Shown: positions 24,234 to 29,050 of the stretch, one piece after another | Layout: each line of letters opens with the position of its first letter | Numbering within the stretch: position 1 is the stretch's first letter | NCBI GenBank assembly: GCA_905397405.1 | Contig: CAJPVJ010000291.1 | Span: forward strand, 1-29,050 | DNA from: Oppiella nova | Taxonomy: Eukaryota; Arthropoda; Arachnida; Sarcoptiformes; Oppiidae | Length of the DNA stretch: 29,050 nt | Direction of reading: 5' to 3' | Program-made: the position numbers and the translations under genes | Notes under the pieces: model-generated | The model's database searches: none | The model's input: only the letters and a program-made list of their open reading frames with translations | What the model was told of the DNA's origin: nothing

Positions 24234-25324
24234 TGGAAGCGATGACTGAAGAGTTAATGGCAACTGATTTGTGGTTAAATTGATTCAAACGACAATTAAA
24301 TGCGGTTTTTGTGATGATTTTTGGTCATTGAATGAACAAAATACAGACGTCTGGCACTCATTCATAAATTACGTGTCATTATAGTCGTGACAAAAGTTTA
24401 TCATAAATTCAATGAAATTAATTTTGATAATCAATTATTTGTGATTAAAGTTTTTATTACTTATTTGTAGTCTATTATAGATAATATATTCATTTTACAC
24501 TTTTACTAAAACACTACATTTAATGTGATTTTAATTTTGTAACAAATCCAAAATTGAAATTCAATTCTGTAATCTATTGTAATCCTATTTTAAGCCACTG
24601 GACATTAACCTAACCTAACCTAACCTAACCTAACACACTGTATTAAAGTAGATATCCATGGAAAGTATTATAATGTTTTATGATATTTCAAATAAAATAT
24701 TTAATTATTGGAATACTAATTATAATTATTTGTTAAACTTAACCTGGAGTACTTTTTGATAAATATTTAAATAAACAATACATTCTGTAACAAATATATC
24801 GTAAAATGAAAGAAGCCAATTATCCTTGGTACTAACCTCTCGGGTTTGTACTTAAATTATCACATATTTAGGGTTAATACAAAGTTTCAAACGTGTTTTA
24901 AATGATAGTGAAGTGTCTTATCGTCTCTATTATATTGGCTAATCTCAACATTTCTATGAAATCTCTATTAATATTCTATTCACTAAACACTTATGTAAAC
25001 TATTCTCACATTCATTAATTGTTAAGAATAATGTATCTGTTTGTAGATAATACTTGTTATTTCATATAAATTGGATTTAGTTTTCACTCAAATCTAATAT
25101 AAAGTATTTGCTTAGTTTCATACAAATTATTTTTCAAATACAATTGGAAAGCAATCTGTTTATAAAGTGTTTTAAATTTAATACTCATTTTTATACAAAT
25201 GGACAATATTTTTATTTTACTAATTCTACAATTGCACAATACTTTTGGTTTGTACTACATTTAATAATTTAATTTAGTATATTAATACAAAAATTTATTT
25301 TAAAAATTATAATCTTATTAATAG
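24234..25324. other. AT-rich region upstream of RNGTT and the mucin-like exon
   Basis: It holds the RNGTT promoter side (24234 onward), the telomere-like run at 24606-24634, and otherwise very AT-rich DNA. A short plus-strand frame starting at 24902 (MIVKCLIVSIILANLNIS) looks like a signal peptide and could be a first exon of the downstream gene, but its nearest donor phase (0) does not fit the exon at 25325 (which needs phase 1). Confidence 0.4.
24606..24634. repeat. Short interstitial telomere-type repeat (CCTAA/TTAGG)
   Basis: Five perfect taacc units plus taac. On the minus strand this reads (TTAGG)n, the common arthropod telomere unit. It is far from any visible chromosome end and flanked by ordinary AT-rich DNA. 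Confidence 0.9.
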
Positions 25325-25494
25325 GAGTATCAAGTCCATTGACATCCAGCACCGGGAGTCCCAATACTACGGAATACCTATTGATCGAGACCTGCGGTTT
25401 TGCTTCTTTGACATTCTTCGGTGGCATACTATTAGGTGTAGTCCTCACTGTTATCGCATATTTTGCTGTCATTTACTTTCATATTAGAAAATAA
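25325..25494 (+). CDS. Last exon of a mucin-like single-pass membrane protein (CD164/endolyn-like?)
   Basis: An acceptor (TTATTAATAG) ends at 25324, and a 170-nt exon (2 + 56 codons incl. TAA) follows. It encodes a short Ser/Thr/Pro-rich stretch (VSSPLTSSTGSPNTTEYL, with an N-glycosylation site NTT), then ETCGFASLTFFGGILLGVV continuing into a hydrophobic helix and a short basic tail ending YFHIRK. The layout and the FxxxxFFGGI(L) entry to the membrane helix recall the C-terminus of CD164/endolyn sialomucins (human FDAASFIGGIVL). That is a short match, so the family is tentative. Upstream exons were not found in the window with confidence. The opposite-strand 67-codon frame here is a shadow. 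Confidence 0.55.
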
Positions 25495-26076
25495 TAATAT
25501 TTCAATCAATATCTGAATACTATTACAAAATATCATTCTTATTGAATATTCTATTCATACTTTCAATTAATTGTTAATTATGTTTAGAAGTAAAACCTAC
25601 CTAGAAGTATATTACAATTCATCATATTGTTTAAAATCAAACACTTGTCAAATATATACAATTTGTCAACTAATATTTTTTATATTAACTAGTAACTTTA
25701 GTTGAAAGTTATCATGATATGTAAATATTTGTGTTAAATGAAAAGTTACAATAATTGTACAGTATTACTCTTTAAATTACTTTTAATTTATTTCCGAATA
25801 AATATAACAAATTATTTTTTGCCAAATCGTTGAATTTCTGTAATATATTATATATTATGCGTAATGATCGGGAAACAAAATTCTTGTATATAAGTTCAAT
25901 TAAAGAATTAAATTTATCTAAATTATTCAGAATATTCCTGATAAGAATAAGAAAATATATACATGTATATATTAATCAAGGTATTTTTCATAAAATATAC
26001 TTATATTAGAACTTTTGTACTGTACAATAGTGTAAGTACAGTATGTATGATAACTAGTATATTGCAAAACCATTGT
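25495..26076. other. AT-rich spacer, convergent 3' ends
   Basis: The region lies between the stop of the mucin-like exon (plus) and the stop of the aquaporin gene (minus). No further gene or repeat was seen. Confidence 0.5.
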
Positions 26077-27069
26077 TTAGTGAAGTTTCACTTTTTCACG
26101 TCTTAATACGAATATATAGAGAGATCTGGCAATTAGTCCACCAATTAGTGAACCCAACCAATAGACCGAAAAGTGTTCAAAAAGTGTGTTTCCTTTGCAG
26201 TTGAGAGTCATTGCTGAGGCGAGTATTGGGTTGAAAAAGCCTCCCGTCGTGTTGAGGGCTACAGTATAAGTGAACAAAATATTAAAATTTAAGTTTAAGT
26301 ATTACTTTCACTCAATTACCGAATAAGACGAGTGAAACACTAGTCAATGAATTGATATAAATCGCCACTTTTTGACTCCAATTAGACGACTCTAACGCTA
26401 TTAAACGACTTATAAAAGTAATGAGTCCTTCGATAGCCATTCCGTACAGAATGGGCACCTGTAGGGCTGCCTCACATCGGGCCACATGTAGGTGCGAGTG
26501 TTGGGCCATTAGATGCCAACACCAAATGCATTTTGTGTACCTTTTAGTTTTAAAAATATATTTCTAATTTATAAACTAATTAGAATAATAATAATAATTA
26601 AATTTTTATTATTACTTTTCAGTAACGATAGCGCCTAATAGCTGACCCAAAAGTTTTTGCAGTATATGTTTGGAAGTAAACGACTGTCCAGTGAGTAGGC
26701 AGTCCTCAATGGGACCGCAAGGACATGCCTCTGCATCTTCAAACACATCGGACCACCAAATACACAGCAATAGTAATGAGACTCCGAGACCAATATTTCC
26801 ATGTATTTCCCACACGACTCCTAATATACCATAAATACAATATTTGTTATAATATTACAATTGTATGACAAATGCATTTGCATTGAAGGCTAACCCAATT
26901 CCGCACAATCACTGCATAACTCTAATGTCGATATGAATTCTGAAGTCAGAGATCGGATTGAATTGGGAGTGATTTTGAACACTATTTTTCTTAAAGATTT
27001 AAATAATAAACAATTTAATAGTAGAACCAAATATGGATATATAAAACTAGGAGCATATGAGGAATACAT
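26077..27069 (-). CDS. Unorthodox aquaporin (AQP11/12 type), complete, 4 exons
   Basis: This encodes a six-helix channel of the superaquaporin branch, which in animals sits mainly in intracellular membranes. Exons: 26895-27069, 26616-26820, 26320-26540, 26077-26258. Phases close, giving 260 aa. Exon 1 opens MYSSYAPSFIYPYLVLLLNC and has the family block EFISTLELCSDCAEL. Exon 2 carries VVWEIHGNIGLG and the first pore box, here CPC (about 91-93, in EDAEACPCGPIEDC). Exon 3 has EAALQVPILYGMAIEGLITF. Exon 4 has the second pore box NPI (about 210-212, in TGGFFNPILASAMT), then HFSVYWLGSLIGG and a basic tail. Vertebrate AQP11 has NPC and insect AQP12-like proteins usually have CPY at the first box. 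Start ATG 27069 gives the first helix. Confidence 0.93.
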
Positions 27070-27811
27070 CGCTGTTTCCTATTAAGTAGACTTTTAAATA
27101 TTTATGTAATTATTAATTCAGTGAAAATCTATCGAAACCTGTTTTCAGAGAATAACTGTTAAAAACCTTCAATGATATTAGACTTGAGATCTATTTTTGA
27201 CAAAAATCACAACTGTTGGCAATACTCCAGTCATGTCTTATTTAGACGTGATTTCATAATTATGAGCCCTTTTTGATAATGTAATCATAAATTTTGTGAT
27301 AATAAGAGCTTAAGTGTTGCTTAACAACTTATAACACTTTGATATGAAATTATTTTTAAAATACATAATTATTTAATGTTTACACTTTTAAAAAAAGTTT
27401 TGTAAACATCCAAATATGTTAGTTGTGCTAATTAATTAAAAACTTAATATTGTAAAAAGATCTAAATAAAGTCTACAAGTGTATTAAAGTCAGAATAACT
27501 AAATGTAATCAAAAATAAATGAAATTATTTTATATTTACATAAAGTTTTTTATATGAATTGCTGAAAATATATTTAGAATTCTTTTAAGTCTAAATGAAG
27601 TATTTTGTACCTCGATAACTGCATGAATATAACTTTTGTTAATTGTTTAATGCTTTAAGAATTAACTCATATCTTACGCAAAACTTAGTTAGAAAATTAA
27701 TCATAAATTTTATAACAACACTAAAGAAATAAAAACCATATGTACAACAAAATTACTATACAATTAAAATCAAAAACACATTTATTTAACTTTAAAATGC
27801 ATCACAAATTA
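27070..27811. other. Divergent intergenic region, aquaporin / Kunitz gene
   Basis: AT-rich 742-bp spacer between the two starts on opposite strands. Promoters are expected here by position. No motif was identified with confidence. Confidence 0.45.
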
Positions 27812-28556
27812 ATGGATAGAAAAGTTATACTCTTTCTGACGATAATATTGATTCAAATTGTTGGACACAAAGCAAACGTAAATGAAAAGCCAATAAAAAT
27901 CTAATATAATTACTAAAAACTCAAATGTTTTGTCCCTAAAGTACGCCCAGAGCTGCAAACAGCGAAAGCCGTACGCGTTTTGTGGGGCAAAGACAGTGGT
28001 GGGCACCCAATGGTACTTTGATATCCGCAAAGACAAGTGTATGCCCTATAAGTACTGCATATCAGCCCAAGAGCTCGATATACCCGAGTATTCAACGGAA
28101 AATCGTTTCGGTTCTGAAATGCAATGCGAATACATGTGCCATAAGTATAGCAAACGATAAACTTTTGTGTCCTACTGTTTGTCATTAGAAATGTGTTTGA
28201 AATGTATGTTAAGGAAGATGTACGTGAAGACATCAAAGACAATGTCCGACAAACTCAATAAACTGCTGCTCAAGAGACTCAGGAAGACCATATCGAGTCA
28301 CTATCAGCACCGGAACAGCCTTCAGGTGCAGAGTTTCAGTGAGTTTGAGTCGCGGGATGTGTCGCGATGTAAGCGCCGAAAGTCATACAGTTTTTGCGGA
28401 TCGCATACAACCACTCATATCCACTGGTATTACAATAGGCGACAGAATCGCTGCCAACCCTACACTTACTGTGAACTCGTGGACAACATTCCGGCCTTTA
28501 ATACCGAAAATAATTTCTATTCAGAGACCGAATGCAACAAACTTTGTGTTCAATAA
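27812..28556 (+). CDS. Secreted Kunitz-domain protein, probably two domains
   Basis: Exon 1 (27812-27877) encodes a signal peptide (MDRKVILFLTIILIQIVG, then HKAN). After a 64-bp intron, exon 2 from 27942 encodes Kunitz domain 1, with cysteine spacing 8-18-5-22-3 (CKQRKPYAFC, CMPYKYC, CEYMC). Domain 2 (28372-28552) has spacing 8-18-5-20-3 (CKRRKSYSFC, CQPYTYC, CNKLC). The 8-18-5-x-3 pattern is one of the classes described in ticks. Two readings are possible. (i) A one-domain protein of 94 aa stops at 28160. (ii) Splicing 28144|28189 (44-bp intron) and 28219|28326 (106-bp intron, GTACGT donor) gives a two-domain protein of 176 aa, all in phase. The second reading explains why domain 2 has no signal peptide of its own. 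An AATAAA overlaps the final stop. Kunitz proteins typically inhibit serine proteases, but the target is unknown. Confidence 0.75.
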
Positions 28557-28999
28557 AAGCATAATATTTGTAATAAAAGTGCAGTAATTCTTGTAAACAA
28601 TAAATTTATTGCTTATTATTGCGTTCAATGAATGTGTTTAATAGACAGTTGAATACAAGCCAATGAATTGGAAACCAATGAATAAATTGAATTAATATTT
28701 TCTAGTACTCTAAGGAAATATGTATGGTTAGGCTACTGGTGCTGTGTTTAGTTTAATAACATTAATATAATTAAAAAATCATTAATTATGTCATGAATTT
28801 ATAAATATATTTGACTTTTCATTCAAAATAAGATTCTCTTTACAGTAACACAAAGTTTTCCAAAAAAAGTTTCATTTATTTTCACGTTATTTGTGTCAAA
28901 TAAATGGATTTCTTTTGAATCTATTGACAGGTTTTGAGACAATTTGTGGTGAATTGGCGAAGAGATTGACGAAGAGATTGTCATCGGATTTGGTTTCAA
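28557..28999. other. Intergenic region downstream of Kunitz gene
   Basis: AT-rich, with a second AATAAA near 28573. No gene or repeat recognised. Confidence 0.5.
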
Positions 29000-29050
29000 A
29001 TGAATCCCAATATGGGATCAAATGTGTTGTCAAACACTTCTGGAGGACAA
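29000..29050 (+). CDS. Possible start of a gene running off the right edge
   Basis: ATG at 29000 opens a frame that stays open to the window end (17 codons, MNPNMGSNVLSNTSGG then Q), rich in Asn, Ser and Gly. The composition changes to less AT-rich just upstream (about 28930), as at other gene starts in this window. It is too short to name, and the evidence is thin. Confidence 0.25.
   Translation, partial: MNPNMGSNVLSNTSGGQ

Noticed and set aside
28167-28371. ATG at 28167 as the start of an independent second Kunitz gene
   Set aside because: The N-terminal part has no signal peptide and crosses a region that reads better as a linker in another frame. Splicing to domain 1 is more economical, though unproven.

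Overview
The window is a piece of an animal nuclear genome. It has spliced genes with short GT-AG introns (mostly 44-150 bp), an AT-rich background, CT/GA microsatellites, a short interstitial run of the arthropod telomere unit (TTAGG on the minus strand), an unorthodox aquaporin with a non-NPA first box as in arthropods, and Kunitz domains with the cysteine spacing known from ticks and mites. An acarine, probably a mite, is the best guess. This is inferred from gene style, not from a species marker.

Layout. 1-2.1 kb: dispersed repeats. 2.0-2.3 kb (-): a weak small two-exon gene, head-to-head with an intact NAA40 (NatD histone N-acetyltransferase, +). 3.5-6.7 kb (-): complete six-exon MRTO4, a ribosome biogenesis factor, with a 0.9-kb repeat copy in its 2-kb intron. 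8.2-10.8 kb (+): a 14-3-3 zeta gene with two alternative versions of one internal exon. 11.1-12.9 kb: two tandem duplications. 14.5-15.7 kb: two unrecognised membrane-protein genes facing each other tail to tail. 15.7-22.2 kb: gene-poor, with two copies of a dispersed repeat and a strong foldback. 22.2-24.2 kb (-): complete four-exon RNGTT capping enzyme. 25.3 kb (+): last exon of a mucin-like single-pass membrane protein. 26.1-27.1 kb (-): complete four-exon AQP11/12-type aquaporin. 27.8-28.6 kb (+): secreted Kunitz gene, probably with two domains.

Most striking observation. Three stretches inside the 14-3-3 gene are written as the base-by-base complement of the coding strand WITHOUT reversal. 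They cover the first three quarters of each alternative exon and the last codons of the gene. Read directly, or as the reverse complement, they do not encode 14-3-3. Read as the plain complement, they give perfect 14-3-3 sequence in frame with directly readable flanks and with exact exon lengths (164 nt twice). An ordinary inversion would give the reverse complement, and I know of no replication, repair or transposition route that produces a parallel-polarity complement. A data-processing fault or in-silico edit is therefore the leading explanation, but the pattern is unambiguous and needs raw-read checking.

The genes are mostly unrelated housekeeping loci (histone acetylation, ribosome assembly, 14-3-3 signalling, mRNA capping, intracellular water/solute transport) and show no operon-like or pathway grouping.
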